In this document: positions 46,292 to 57,515 of the stretch, one piece after another
How the letters are laid out: each line of letters begins with the position of its first letter
How positions within the stretch are numbered: the stretch's first letter is position 1
Assembly (NCBI RefSeq): GCF_030272615.1
Contig: NC_081409.1
Coordinates: 243,347,924 to 243,411,923, forward strand
DNA from: Cryptomeria japonica
Lineage: Eukaryota > Streptophyta > Pinopsida > Cupressales > Cupressaceae
Reading direction: 5' to 3'
Length of the DNA stretch: 64,000 bases
Position numbers and translations under genes: made by a program
Notes under the pieces: model-generated
What the model was told of the DNA's origin: nothing
The model's database searches: none
What the model saw: the letters and a program-made list of their open reading frames with translations, nothing else

Positions 46292-48036
46292 ATGCCCAAT
46301 CTGCTAAATAAGGATAAAAACAAGAAGGAATACATAGGGGACTTTGAAGCTGCCCAACGAGCATTAATTCTTGAGCAACAAGCAGAACGCAGAAGGAGAT
46401 TCAGGAGGATTGCAGAGGAAGGAAGCGGTGGAAATGGCAACAATGGCTCTAGCTAGGGCCAAGTCTCTGTGCTAATCGAAACCAAGAGGAAACGGTTGGG
46501 GGATCTGTCCCTAACATTGGAAGAGATCGGTGACGGGAGTACGGTAGAGCCGTACACGCCATACAGAGGTGCCGAGACCAGGAGGGAAGATGAGACAGAG
46601 ATCGAGAACAGAGAGGTGGAAGATACCGGTGCGACCGAAGGTGTCGAGAGGACACAAGGTCACGGTAGTAGAAGCAATTTGTTAGGGGTAGTCTCATCAC
46701 ACCCTCGTAGTCAGAGCAACTTGGAGGGACCCAACAAACCAAATCTCGGAGTAGCTTCAGAAGGACTAGTATCTGGAGGATTTCTCGGAGGAAAGACCGG
46801 GCCGCCCCCAAGGAACATAATGGCGAATCGGTAGAAATTGCCGAAGTTCACCAGAGATGGGAAAGAAGACCCGGTACGACATTGCCATACATGTGAAACA
46901 ATTTGGTCAGCCAATGGCGTGGTCGACATGGCCGAATGGGTGGTGCAATTTCCTGCCACCCTACGAGGAGTAGCCATCGATTGGTACTCGGATGCTAACA
47001 AAACCCAACTGACAACTTGGGATGCATTGTACAAAGCCTTCGAAAAGGAGTTTCGACTCCTTAGAGATGATAATGAAATTGTAGCAAAAATCCTGAGCAC
47101 CAAGCAAGGGAAAAGTGAGACCATTCGTGCATATAGCCGATGCCTCAAGGAATTGTTGGGGAGAATGGATAATCAGCCCGACGATGGGTTAAAGAAAAGG
47201 TGGTTTGTGGAGGCCTAAAATCCTCACTCAGAAGAAAAATGAAAATTGTACCCCCCACATCCTATGATGATTCCTATAACCGGGCAATGGACCTGGAGAG
47301 TGAAGGGAAGACATCTAAGAAAAAGAAAGACAGATCCTCAGAAGAGGATTCCTCCAACGGAAGTAGCAGTGACGAGGGGTCGAGTAAAAAGGTACAAGCT
47401 CTTCAAAAAGATATGCACCGCCTGATGAAGGAATTCAAGAGTATGAAGGGAAGCACCAGCAAAAATGAGTAAGTATGGTGCGGAAAATGCAAGGAGGGAA
47501 GGTCACACAAAAGGCTCTTGTCCGAAAAAGGCCTTCTGCGATATTTGCCAATTGCTGGGACATTCTCCCAAAGAATGTGCCTACAACATGAAGACACGTG
47601 GGAACCAAGTACTCTTCACCCAAGAGCAGCTGTCAGCAACAGCAAGCACATCGCAGCCTCAAGCCAACACCACGACATCATCTGGCGGGTACAGAAGTAA
47701 CCGAAGGGGAGGAAGAGGTGACAATAATAACAACAATAATTAGAGTCGAATGCAATATGATGCTAAGGGACGGCCGATGATTTAGTGTCGAGCATGCAAC
47801 CAGTGGGGACACTTTGCGTGGGATTGCTAGAAAGAGGAGGCATCACAACACTTATGCAGATGGTGTGGTCCTGGAGACCAAGATGAGACATATTGCCCTA
47901 AGCCAGGGTTTAACTTCCTCAACATTGAGAAACAAGTACTAGCAATTACCCGCACTCAGACCAAAAAGGCTACTTATCCCGACCCCCGTACGGAGAAGGA
48001 GAGATTACGGGAGGCAAAAGCCAATATTGAGCGTGA
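46292..48036 (+). pseudogene. gag: gag of unit B
   Basis: The start MPNLLNKDKNKKEYIGD is conserved with unit A. Then AERRRRFRRIAEEG, a linker, ANR-stop-KLPKF (TAG at 46832 where unit A has CAG), the capsid WVVQFPATLRGVAIDWYSDA and LLRDDNEIVAKILSTKQGK, a frameshift near 47212, a charged stretch, then the nucleocapsid: WCGKC/REGHTKGSC (frameshift inside), FCDICQLLGHSPKEC, an Asn run, CRACNQWGHFAWDC and LCRWCGPGDQDETYC (His changed to Gln). Several more stops. The four-knuckle layout matches element L. Confidence 0.88.
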
Positions 48037-48037
48037 G

Positions 48038-48846
48038 ATGATGGCCGAACGACGGAACAAAGAGGTGGTGAGTACATCATCCCGTACGGAAGCCGAAAAT
48101 AACATAATTGGGCAAGTACTGCAGATGGAAGTGCCTATAAGGGTAAAGGACCTTCTAGAGACAATGCCACAGTTGAGAACCGCCATTTTTAGTTCCATAC
48201 AAACCACTGCGCAGGCACCTTCGTGTGCGACACAGGCGGAAGTTCCGGTCAGCCCCTTGGCTGACCCAGTGTTGTTGGCCTTAAATAGTGGTCGGCATCC
48301 TGCGGTAGTAGAGATGGGAATTCTCGGGGCTATCCTCAAAGACACCATCGTGGATGGAGGTTCGGGAGTGAATGTACTGACAGAGGATACATGGAAGAAG
48401 CTCGGGAAGCCAACACTATGGCCACCCACGTTCAACTTGGTATGTGCAGACTAGCACGACATCAAGCCACTCGACATCCTGATGGCCCTGCTGGTGACCA
48501 TTGACACACAACCCTTCCTACTAGATTTTGTGGTAATCCCACTCAAGAAGAAGGGGTACGACGCCATCTTAGGGAGAGGGTGGTTGGTTACAGCGAAGGT
48601 GAACAACGATTGGAAGAACACCCTTTCCATGGAGAAAGGGGGGCGGAAGTACACCATTGATCTGAGGACCCAAGTTTTCGGCGAGGAACTTGTGTCATCT
48701 GACTTGGATTCGGAGGATTCAAACAGATGGGAGTGGGACTCCTATGAAGGTAAAGACGAGAGGGAACCAAACGAGGAAGGAGTGCTTGAACTTGGTGGAT
48801 GTTCAGAAGATGAAACTTCCTCACTGAATGGACTCTTCCACTAGTA
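48038..48846 (+). pseudogene. pro: Protease of unit B
   Basis: The frame carries a helical linker (EKERLREAKANIEREMMAER), TIVDGGSGVNVLTEDTWKK (DGGS active site) and LLDFVVIPLKKKGYDAILGR, then an acidic linker and NGLFH. Stops at 48452 (TAG, where unit A has CAA for Gln), 48842 (TAG, TGG in unit A) and 48845 (TAA, CAG in unit A). It is continuous in frame with RT downstream. Confidence 0.88.
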
Positions 48847-48847
48847 A

Positions 48848-50617
48848 ATGGAAGACTATGAAGTGTTTCACCCTGCTTGTCACATGCTACAGATTGCGGA
48901 CGAGCCAGGCAAGAAGGAGTTTCCGCTAGAATACACGGAGTACAAGGAGGGAGACGACAAAGTAAATGATGTTTCGGTGTACGGATTTTCAAAGGATAGA
49001 CCAATGCGGTACGAAGACCCCACCGTGAAGGAGACAAACTTAGGAGACACTACCAACCCCCGAAATATCTGGGTAGGTGACGATTGGAGCCTGGTGCTGA
49101 AGGTCCCAGCATTCAAAATCTTCTTGGAATACAAGGACGTATTCGCGTGGTCCTACAAGAATCTCAAGGGGGTCCCGCTTGAAATGTGTGTCCATCGGAT
49201 ACCATTGGTCTCGGGAGCCCAACCGGTACGGAAGAGGCCGTACCGAATGAATAAAAACTATGCTGCCAAAGTGAACGAAGAGATCGAACGCATGTTGGAG
49301 GTCGACATCATATTTCGAGTGGAGACAAGTGAGTGGGTCTTGCCGATTGTGATCTCACTCAAGGAGGCCAACCAAATCCACATCAGGGTGGATTTTCGGT
49401 GCCTCAACGCAGTCACCATCAAGGATCCGTTTCCCCTACCCTTCACAGACAGTATCCTGAAGGAGGTGGCTGGCCATGAAATGTACTCTTTTGTCGACGG
49501 CTTTTCAGGATACAACCAGAATTCGATAGCTGAGGAGGACAAGTTGAAGACCACCTTTGTGGTGGATAATGGAGTCTATGCGTACAACTGGATGCCGTTG
49601 GGGTTGTGTAATGCCCCTGCAACCTTCCAGAGGATAGTCCTTCACATCTTCGATAAGATGTCGGTGGGAAATTTTAAAGCCTTTTTGGATGACTAGTCAA
49701 TTTTCAGTAGCGAAGACTCTCACCTGGTAGCGCTAAGAGAGTGCATGGAGAGATGCCGGAGGGCGAGGCTCGTCTTAAATCCACGGAAATGCAGATTCAT
49801 GGTACCACAAGGGAAGTTGTTGGGCCATATTGTTTGTAAAGCTGGATTGAAAATTGACCCGGATAAGGTACGAGTAATTGTTGAAATGGAAACGCCCATT
49901 GATGTGACGGGAGTCAAGTCCTTTTTGGGACACATCGGATATTACCGGAAGTTCATTAAGAACTTTGCCCAACTTTAATTTCCTCTGGACAAACTCACAA
50001 AGAAGGGCGAACCGTACATATGGGAATCAGCGCAAGGGGAAGCATTTGAGGAACTCAAGAGGAGACTGGTGGCAGCACCCATTCTGGCTTATCCAAACTG
50101 GGACTGAGAATTCCACGTACACGTGGATGCCTCAAACTATGCCATTGGGGATACATTGGCGCAAGAAGGCGGACATGGGTTGGATCATGCCATCTACTTT
50201 GCCAGTCGGTTGATGTCGAAGACCGAGAAGAACTACAGTACCACCAATAGGGAAGCCCTCTGAACGGTCTATGCCGTACATAAATTTTGACACTTCTTGC
50301 TGGCAACACCCTTCACTTTCTATGTGGACCACCAGGCTTTGATGTACCTGGTAAACAAACCCATCATCCAAGGTAGGATAAGCAGGTGGCTACTACTCCT
50401 TCAGGAGCTCACGTTCACAATAGTTGTACGGCTAGGCAAGAGCCATGTCATTGCTGACCAATTGTCTCAGATCAGGTCCAGGGAGCCGCTAGAGGGGGTG
50501 AATGACGACTTTCCAGATGCCCACTTGTTCAAGATTGCGGTACTGCCATCAGGGAATATCTCTCCACCTCCGTATTCCCCCAAGGCATGCCACCAGGAGA
50601 ATGAAGAAAACTCGTGT
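48848..50617 (+). pseudogene. pol: Reverse transcriptase and RNase H of unit B
   Basis: One frame with scattered stops. RT: LEYKDVFAWSYKNL, HRIPLVSGAQPVRKRPYR, WVLPIVISLKEAN, VDFRCLNAVTIKDPFPLPF, SFVDGFSGYNQ, WMPLGLCNAPATFQR, catalytic FLDD (49682-49693) followed by TAG in place of Trp, then LNPRKCRFMVPQGKLLGHIV and FLGHIGYYRKFIKNFAQL. RNase H: EFHVHVDASNYAIGDTLAQ, YFASRLMSKTEKNYSTTNREAL, FYVDHQALMYLVNKP, GRISRWLLLLQEL and HVIADQLSQI. Tyr-to-Phe in the catalytic box is common in this group. The motifs place it with non-chromoviral Athila/Tat-like Ty3/gypsy. Stops at 49694, 49976, 50105 and beyond disable it. Confidence 0.92.
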
Positions 50618-50639
50618 TGAGAAGCCCAACATTCCAGCT

Positions 50640-51774
50640 GATTAATGGTTTATTGTATAAATGGGACCCGACGAGGTGTTACGTCGATGTGTGATGGAGG
50701 AAGAGGTGTCAAGCGTCCTGAGGGAGGCACATGAGGGGCCCGAAGGAGGCCATATGGGAACGGACACTACGGCAAGAAAGGTGTTGCTAGCAGGCCTCTG
50801 GTGGCCCACATTGTATAATGATGCGAGAGAATGGGTAGTAGGTTGTGATACATGTTAGAGAGCGGGGAGGCCACTGAAAGGGATTTCATGCCCCTCAACC
50901 CTTTGCATGCTCAAGAACTATTAGAGCGCTGGGGGCTGGATTTTATTGGGCCACTCAAGGCCAGCTACGCTAGGAGGTGTTGCTACATTGTGGTAGCCAC
51001 AAAATATTTAACCAAGTGGGTTGAAGCGCGGGCCCTACCTGACAACTCGGACATAAGTACAACGAGATTCATCTATGAGTAAGTTATTACATGGTATGGG
51101 ATCCCTATGCAGTTGACCAGTGACAGGGGTGGACACTTTGTGAACCACGTTATCAAACTCCTCACTACTGAATTTAAGATTTTCCATTCACTGTCTAGCC
51201 CCTATTACCCACGAGCCAATGGGCAGGCCGAGGCTACCAACAAGATTCTCGTGGGGGTAATGTATAAGTCTTGCGGTGTCGAGGGAGAAGATTGGGAAGA
51301 AAAATTACCTTCGGTCTTATGGGCCTACCGCACAACCTACAAGGTGACCACCGGCCAAACTCCATTCCAACTCATGTACGGACAGGAAGTTGTCGTGCCA
51401 GTGGAATTCATGGTGCCAAGCCTCCGCATTGCAATGGAGAACAGCCTCGGGGGTATGGAGAGCTTGAGGGAGAGATTGTATGCCTTGAGCAAGCTGGACG
51501 AAAAAAGAATGATGGCACAATGGGCCACAGAGGCAGCCCAACAAAGACGGAAGGTCTGGCACGACAAGCATCTTAGGCGAATGAAGTTTACTCCGGCACA
51601 ATTAGTGTTGAAATTCAATGGGAGGAACAAAATCAAACATGGAAAATTTAAAGTATGATGGCTAGGCCCCTTCAAGGTACGCGAGGTCAATGCCAACGGG
51701 GCAATTAAGTTGTGGACGCTCGACGGGAAGGAGGTGCTAGATGCCGTCAATGGGTCGAAATTAAAAGTATTATG
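50640..51774 (+). pseudogene. int: Integrase of unit B
   Basis: Zinc-binding region: REAHEGPEGGHMGTDTTARK, LLAGLWWPTLYNDA and CDTC followed by TAG where related integrases have CQR. Core: [12 protein letters not shown] (first Asp), [31 protein letters not shown] (second Asp), YYPRANGQAEATNKIL (Glu), then LPSVLWAYRTTYKVTTGQTPF, YGQEVVVPVEFMVPS and a C-terminal WLGPFKVREVNANG ending GSKLKVL and TGA. All three DDE residues are readable. Frameshifts near 50880 and stops at 50855, 51080 and 51656 break it. No chromodomain. Confidence 0.92.
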
Positions 51775-51849
51775 AATAGAGGCGGGCAACAGATCCTGAA
51801 TCAGCCAGAAGAAATAATCATTAGAGGGAAAAAAAAACAAACAAAAAAA

Positions 51850-52260
51850 ACCAAACCGTATGGTCGTACGACAGGTGACCGTACTGGCACAAAAAAGAAA
51901 AAAAGAAAAGTGCGTCGTACAGTGGCGAGCTGTGGGCACCATACAGTGGCACTCACGAAATGGTGGGCACGCGAGCTCCACAGCACGGTGGGCATGCTGT
52001 GCCCACCGTGCTGTGGAGCCCGCGTGCCCACCGTGCGGTGGAGCATGGCGTGCCCATTGTACGATGGAGCCCACCTGCCCACCGTGCGGTGGAGCATGTG
52101 CCCCAGTACACCTCATATACCTCGCGCACACACAAACTTGCCGCCCAACCCACGGGCTGTACAGACGGAGAAAGGAAATCGCGGAAGGAGAACAGAATAG
52201 CATGCCCTACACCGTACACCGTACACCCACAGCCGTACATGTACGTTGACATTTGGAAGG
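51850..52260. repeat. Spacer with CGTAC motifs and hairpin array, unit B
   Basis: After an A-rich tract come CGTATGGTCGTACGACAGG, ACCGTACTGGC, then five or so units of CCCACCGTGC(T/G)GTGGAGC type with GGGCACGCG links (51920-52105), then CCGTACACCGTACACCC and CCGTACATGTACG. Open frames on both strands here are products of the palindromic repeats. It separates integrase from the post-integrase ORF. Confidence 0.8.
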
Positions 52261-52442
52261 AAGGAAGTGGCACGTGTAAGAGGGTTAAAAAACTATAAAA
52301 GTCGATTAAGGGAATTAATCGAGGATCAAGGGACACAAACAGGAATAAGGCGGATTGGAGAAAATGGTTGCAGCCGTTAGAAGACTAGTTACAGGGAGGG
52401 CAAAGAACATCGGAATCCAGTAAGGACACAGGCAAGCGAGTT

Positions 52443-54810
52443 TTGCCATCTAGTGTGCGTATTGCAGGCAGCCTCGGGATGAGTAGCACTCAGAAAAGCA
52501 AGAAGTATTGTCCAAACACCCAGTCGACAAAGGACAAGGAAGATGTAACAGTGGACAATATTGTGTTTGAGGGTCTTAATGGAATAGATTGTAGGAATTG
52601 GTGGGCGAAGACACCTCACGACGACCTAATAAAGAAAAATCTATGCCACGCATAGGTACATTGGGCGGTCCAAATGCCAGTTTTTTGCATAAAAGATTTT
52701 GAGGTAGTTTTGTGTGCCATGATTGGCACCTATGATAGAGACTGCCACCAGTTTGTATTTGACTACCAGCACCAGCGGATAACTGTTTCCTTGATGACAA
52801 GCGAGTTCAGAAGGGTTTTTGGCATACCTGGGGTGAAACGGAAAAAAATTGATACTTAGCAGAAAATCACTCCAGACATCTGTGCCACCTTGCTATAGTT
52901 GATGTTTGGGGATAACCTCACACAGGTAGAAAAAGATAGCCTCACAAGTGTTGGTAAGAGTAGGGGGGTCAAGAAAGCATTTTTGGCGAAGGGAGTATGG
53001 AGATGCTTGTTGTCCGTAGTAAAGAGTCGCCTTACAGGTGCCAGCTGCGCGTCTGATATAGCTATCGCACAAATTGTGTTGATGAATGGGCTGCACAATG
53101 GAGTGGTGTATGATTGGGCATCACTGCTGGCGGATAGGATGGACGAATTCATGACCCTTCTGTATAAGAAATTTTACATGCCACATCACGCCATTGGGTT
53201 ATTTCTTGATGCAGTCCGCATGCAGATTACCCCAGGCTCACAGCCATTGGAACCATAGGGTTGTGTTGCACTGGACCAACCGCCTATATTTTACTGGTCG
53301 CATTTGGATGTCTTGGCACATGGCGCTGAGGCATGTTTGGGCACTAAAAGGAAGAAGCCCGCCATGTCAGAAACGGAGTCCGACACAGAAGAGTTTGACG
53401 TAGAGGAGGAGGATGCTGATTGCGGCAGGGAGGAATCCGTCGACACCTCCCAGGTGAGCGGAGGGAGTTTCCGGTTGGCAGATAGAGGGGGTGACCAATT
53501 GCCCGAAGAGGAGGTAATGGAATCGGTAGGCACAAAAGGGTCCGCACCAGCCAGTACTGCTCTAGCATCGCACCTGGCTCGGGTCCAGTTTACACCAGCA
53601 CGCTTATTGGAGACTTGTCAGTTGGCGGTGCCACGATCATTTGGGACAGTCAGCGTAGTCACCACGGTGCCAATACCTAGCTTTGGGCAGCCTCGAGTGA
53701 CGATCGCTATGACACCACCAAGGGTCGAGACAACAGCAGGGATTGACTCAGGGATGGCCTCAGTTCAGCAGGATGGGCCAGGTATCTTGGCAGGTGCGGG
53801 GGTTTCCATGGAGTAGGATGTACCGGGTGTGCCAGGTTATATGCAAGAGGTAATGATGGAAGCAGGCGCTCTCCAAGATGACCTCAATGCCTGGTTGAGC
53901 CACTACCAGCTCACACCCGTGGCACCTATAGGTGAGGCCGCTCTATCTCCAGGTAGGGAGATGCATTCTCTGGATATCATTGATCTCGATGAAGGGAGTT
54001 CTCCCAGTAGTAGGGCGCTTCAGAGGGTTGCTTCACGCCCGACGGATGTAGTAACCTGTCCCTACAGAGAGGAGGGGGTGCCTGTGGGAGTGCAACAGGG
54101 TGCACGAGAGTTTGAGCAGTTCATTGTCGAGATGACTCTAGGAGCGCAGTGGCTTGTGACCTCTACGAGACTCTAGGAGGATGCCGTCGTGGTCGAGCGG
54201 ATGGAGAGGTTGTTGACTTTTATCCACACCGGATGCAGAGAAGAGTTTGTGAGGTGTTTTGAGTCTGTTGGGTGGCCTGAGACGGAGAGCCTAGGGATGC
54301 TAGAGGCTTGGCGCCTCACTGAGGGGGTTGGCGAGACCTAGATGCAGTCCTTATTGAGAGAGGTGGAGCAGGCCTTCCGAGAAGGCTATCTTGAGCTCCG
54401 AAGGACAGAACATATGGCGTCCACAGCTGAGGGCCTTGCGTGTCGCAGCAACAACAGCTCGGGAGGAGCTGGCTGCCAGATTTTAGGAGGTTGAGGCTAC
54501 AGTGGCACAGACTCGGACAACAATGGACATTTTGGTAGCAGATAAGTTTGCCTTGGTTATGCAGCTGGAAGAGGAAAGGGTATCCAGAGCTCTGTTAGAG
54601 ACTCGATTGGTCAGTGGACTGGAGAGCGTCGACAAGAAGGATAAGGACGCAGCCTAAATGGTTAAAACTGCAATGGAGAGGCAGATGGTGGTAGAATGAG
54701 ATCTGAAGAGGAGGACTGAACAGGTGTACGAGCTACATGGGCGATTAGCTTCCACCACTACACCACCACTGGCGCCTTTTTCATCAGGGACGCCCTTTGC
54801 ACCCCCTTAG
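52443..54810 (+). pseudogene. Post-integrase ORF of unit B (mobile-domain-like, then coiled coil)
   Basis: One frame from 52443 (or the better-placed ATG at 52479, MSSTQKSKK, just after an acceptor-like TATTGCAG) to about 54460 carries seven in-frame stops, all TAG: 52653, 52857, 52896, 53256, 53814, 54174 and 54339. After a frameshift it continues to about 54810. Domains: residues 60-270, a globular part with FEVVLCAMIG, MTSEFRRVFGIPG, GVKKAFLAKGVWRCLL and VVYDWASLLADRMDEF; then an acidic, Ser-rich middle (SETESDTEEFDVEEEDAD) and a Pro/Thr-rich stretch; a C-terminal coiled coil (TAREELAARF, VMQLEEERVSRALLETRL). The YDWASLLADRM...KKFYM pattern parallels FDWAQIISDNI...KKYFTM of the M ORF. Position recalls env-like ORFs of Athila/Tat elements, but I see no signal peptide or membrane segment. 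Confidence 0.75.
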
Positions 54811-54860
54811 TTTTTGATTTTGGGTTCTGTTGCAGCAATGTATTCCCCATTTTGTTGTGA

Positions 54861-54902
54861 GTCGTCTGGAGACGACCTTTCTTTTTTTTTGGGGGGGGAT
54901 GA
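54861..54902 (+). promoter_or_regulatory. Conserved hairpin and polypurine tract before the 3' LTR
   Basis: GTCGTC-TGGA-GACGAC (54861-54876) is a perfect 6-bp stem, followed by a T-run and GGGGGGGGATGA up to the LTR start. Element L has the same order at 2848-2827 on the minus strand. Confidence 0.85.
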
Positions 54903-55164
54903 TGTAGGTGGCAATATTGTACGAGAATGAAACTAGCTAATTAAGTTGTATTTGTCCTTGTTAGTTCGGTAACCGAGGGATGGTAGTTACGGGTGCGAGG
55001 GGCACGTTTAGATACTTTGGAAGGTAACTTGTAAAGACACACGTGATTATGAATGGAATAATATCTCTCATATTTGCGTGACCTTATTTGGTATTTATGG
55101 CATTGTTGTTCTGCATGGAGTATCTCATCTGTATGTTCTAAACCGTTCACCTAGAGGGTAAACA
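54903..55164 (+). repeat. 3' outer LTR of the compound element
   Basis: 262 bp, TGTAGGTGGCAATATTG to GAGGGTAAACA, very close to 40168-40449. It has lost part of the TATA region (CTTTATATACC is reduced to TTTAGATACTTT). Confidence 0.93.
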
Positions 55165-55617
55165 GGGGAAGATCATCCTAAGGCAGTGAACTGATCTTGA
55201 AGGCAACAAATCATACTTTTGTGACTGTGAACTATTCTTACAAGCAAAAAACATCATCCTAAGGCCGCGATATATCATTGAAGGTAGAGCGAACTTCATC
55301 TCATAGTCTGCAGCCCTTCTTGTGACAACGAATATCATATCTATTGCAGATGAGTTCATCTTTGTATATTTGTCCTAGGTTGAAGACATTATATTACCGT
55401 GCATAGCTTGCTGATTGCTTCAAGTGTTGAAGCTCATAGTAAAGATATTGACTAATTATTGTATAATAAGATCTGAGATTTATAGCTAGGTTTTTCACCT
55501 CCAAGAGGGAGGTTTTCCTAGGGTAGTTTGGTGTTCCTAGTGTTCATTATTTTGATTTTAAATCATTGTTGTCATTTGTGTGATCCTAATTTATCAGTCT
55601 GATCCTAAAATTAACAT

Positions 55618-55629
55618 GGTATCAGAGCA
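55618..55629 (+). promoter_or_regulatory. Primer-binding site of the split copia-type element
   Basis: TGGTATCAGAGC follows the LTR end ...ATTAACA directly. This is the initiator-tRNA-Met site typical of copia elements. Confidence 0.85.
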
Positions 55630-57515
55630 GGTTCCTTCTATAAGGCCTAACAGCTTGAAGGAAGACCCTTTACTTCTTCTTGTGCAGATTAGGGCTGAAG
55701 AAGTCTACCGTGAATCAGAAAGTTCAAAAACAATGTCTGCTTGACAAATTGAAGGCATCGATGGGACGATAACAAGAATAAGATTTCAAGTGTTCTCATT
55801 CCTCTATTCTCAATTGTAGGGTCCACTTGGTTTGGAGATTTGCATTTGATTGCCTTATTGTTATGGGTGTCTTATCTAGTGCACAAGGTTCTCTTGTTTG
55901 TTAACTACTTCATCTGAGGGGGCTTTCATATGTCGGTTTGTGCACTTGTTTTCAGATCTTAGTATTCCTTTTATTCCTTTAAGGGTTGCATAACTATCTT
56001 CTTAGGGTTTGTAACAATCACTGTAGTTCGAGCTTTGTTGTTGTGTTAAGAATTTGTTATAATCTAGTTTGAATTATTGAAGTTAGTATTTGGTTATGCC
56101 CTACTCTCTATTTTGAGTATGTTTATCTCTCAACCTATTTGATGTAGTTTGCTATGAATATGTAATGATCCGAATTAATACATTGATCTAAATACATCCT
56201 TGGCACTTAAGATTTCAGCATGTGTATTCAGATATAAAACTAGGAGTATTATGATGGATATAACAGCAAACACAAATAGGAAGATTGAAAGCTGAATAAA
56301 ACTATAGGAGATTTAGAAACATGGAACCTTAGTTGAAAACATATAGTGTCCTCTAGTCATTGGCGTGGTAGGCATGTAAAGGTAAGATGTCTTAGTCATC
56401 CTATTTAGTATCTATGCCCAATGATGACCTTACTATCTTCTTCTGATGATACTTGCTGCATAGTTTAGATGCATCATATTCTATCTAAATCTTGAAATGC
56501 TTAATAGTCTTGTTGGTGTGTTTCCTAACATCATACGGACTGTATTCTCTGTTCTATAATAAGGTTGGCATGTAGGACTAGGACTGTGTAACACTTGGTT
56601 CTCTTCAGCTCTTCATAAAAGGCTCTCATGTTCTTTGTTATACATTTATCATAACCTTGGTCTGCTCTTCTTGTGCAGAGGATTGCCCTTAGCTCTAATG
56701 CATTTTCTGTCATGGCTTTCATTATCCTCACATAATATTCATTGTGATATTATCTCTTCAATTTGAGCATACTACCTGGTACATATTTTGAAGTAAGTAT
56801 TCTCTTGATGATGAAACCTAAGATGAACAAGGTATCTAACTTATTGAAGTTGTCTTTTGATCGTATGTTTGTGCTCAACTACAATGTGTATCCTTTTGAG
56901 TGGTTGATACTCATATCTGATTTTACGCATTGGCTGGAAAGAAAATTTGGCTTATATACCTTGCTTATGGATTTTATAAAATGTTAGATTGTCAAAGTTT
57001 TCTGAAATCATACACTTGCCTTAGTTTTCTGATGTGATCAGACACAACTAACTCTTTGTTATTCAACTATGGAAAACAATCTTACATTTAAAGAATGTTG
57101 TGTAGCTTTACACTATGATTGAAGTTGGTCATAGACTGGCAATATCCTTTTGAGCAATTTTGGCATATGTTGTCAATGGTGGAAGTCTAGTCATTAAAGA
57201 GATATTTAATCATGTTGATGCTTCTCTTCAAGATATTCTTGAATTACCATGCCTTCAAGCTTAAGAGGGAGCTTGGTTTCTTCACTTGAAGGTATGCCAT
57301 GATCATAATGATTGTGCTATGGGTCCATTTCGTATAAGTGAAGTAAGGAAAAGATTGACATTTCTCATCTTTGATTTATGGTAACTTATGTTGACTGCCT
57401 TCCTTGATTGATTCTTATATTATGCAATCTTCATTGAGACTTGGTTACCACAATTTTATATTAAGAATCAAGAGGGAGTTCCATATGGAAGTTTTTGAGA
57501 AAATATGAAGCTAGA
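55630..57515. other. Unassigned interval, possible copia leader at its start
   Basis: The first 150 bp may include a copia gag start (ATGTCTGCTTGACAAATTGAAGG). The rest is AT-rich without recognisable proteins on either strand. Confidence 0.35.

Larger units (their letters stand above)
40168..55164 (+). mobile_element. Compound Athila/Tat-like Ty3/gypsy element with three LTRs (units A and B)
   Basis: Outer LTRs (40168-40449, 54903-55164) are close copies. Inside are two internal regions, each with its own tRNA-Asp-type primer site, leader ORF and gag, separated by a diverged third LTR ending at 45726. Unit A (40450 to about 45480) has lost RT to most of integrase. Unit B (45727-54902) has relics of the whole set: gag, protease, RT, RNase H, integrase, hairpin-rich spacer, post-integrase ORF, polypurine tract. 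Flanks AACGA and GGGGA do not match as a target duplication. Recombination between related elements is the likely origin. Confidence 0.85.
39709..55617 (+). mobile_element. Copia-type LTR split by the compound element
   Basis: The left part, 39709-40167, begins TGTTGATATTTGTAGC and has a TATA box (CATATATATACAAAG at about 40050). The right part, 55165-55617, ends CCTAAAATTAACA directly before TGGTATCAGAGC (55618-55629), a tRNA-iMet primer site. Joined, they would make a 0.9-kb LTR. A second, related start (TGTTGAAATAATAGCTAG) lies at about 39616, so the left edge is uncertain. After the primer site only a possible gag start is seen, then nothing recognisable, so the element is truncated. That the halves belong together is inference; the flanks at 40167 and 55165 do not show a matching duplication. 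Confidence 0.5.

Noticed and set aside
51801-52249. Cys/His-rich frames across the hairpin array
   Set aside because: They are translations of CCACCGTGCGGTGG repeats present on both strands and in other frames.
52443-54810. Envelope-type protein
   Set aside because: The position suits an env-like ORF, but no signal peptide, cleavage site or membrane segment is visible.
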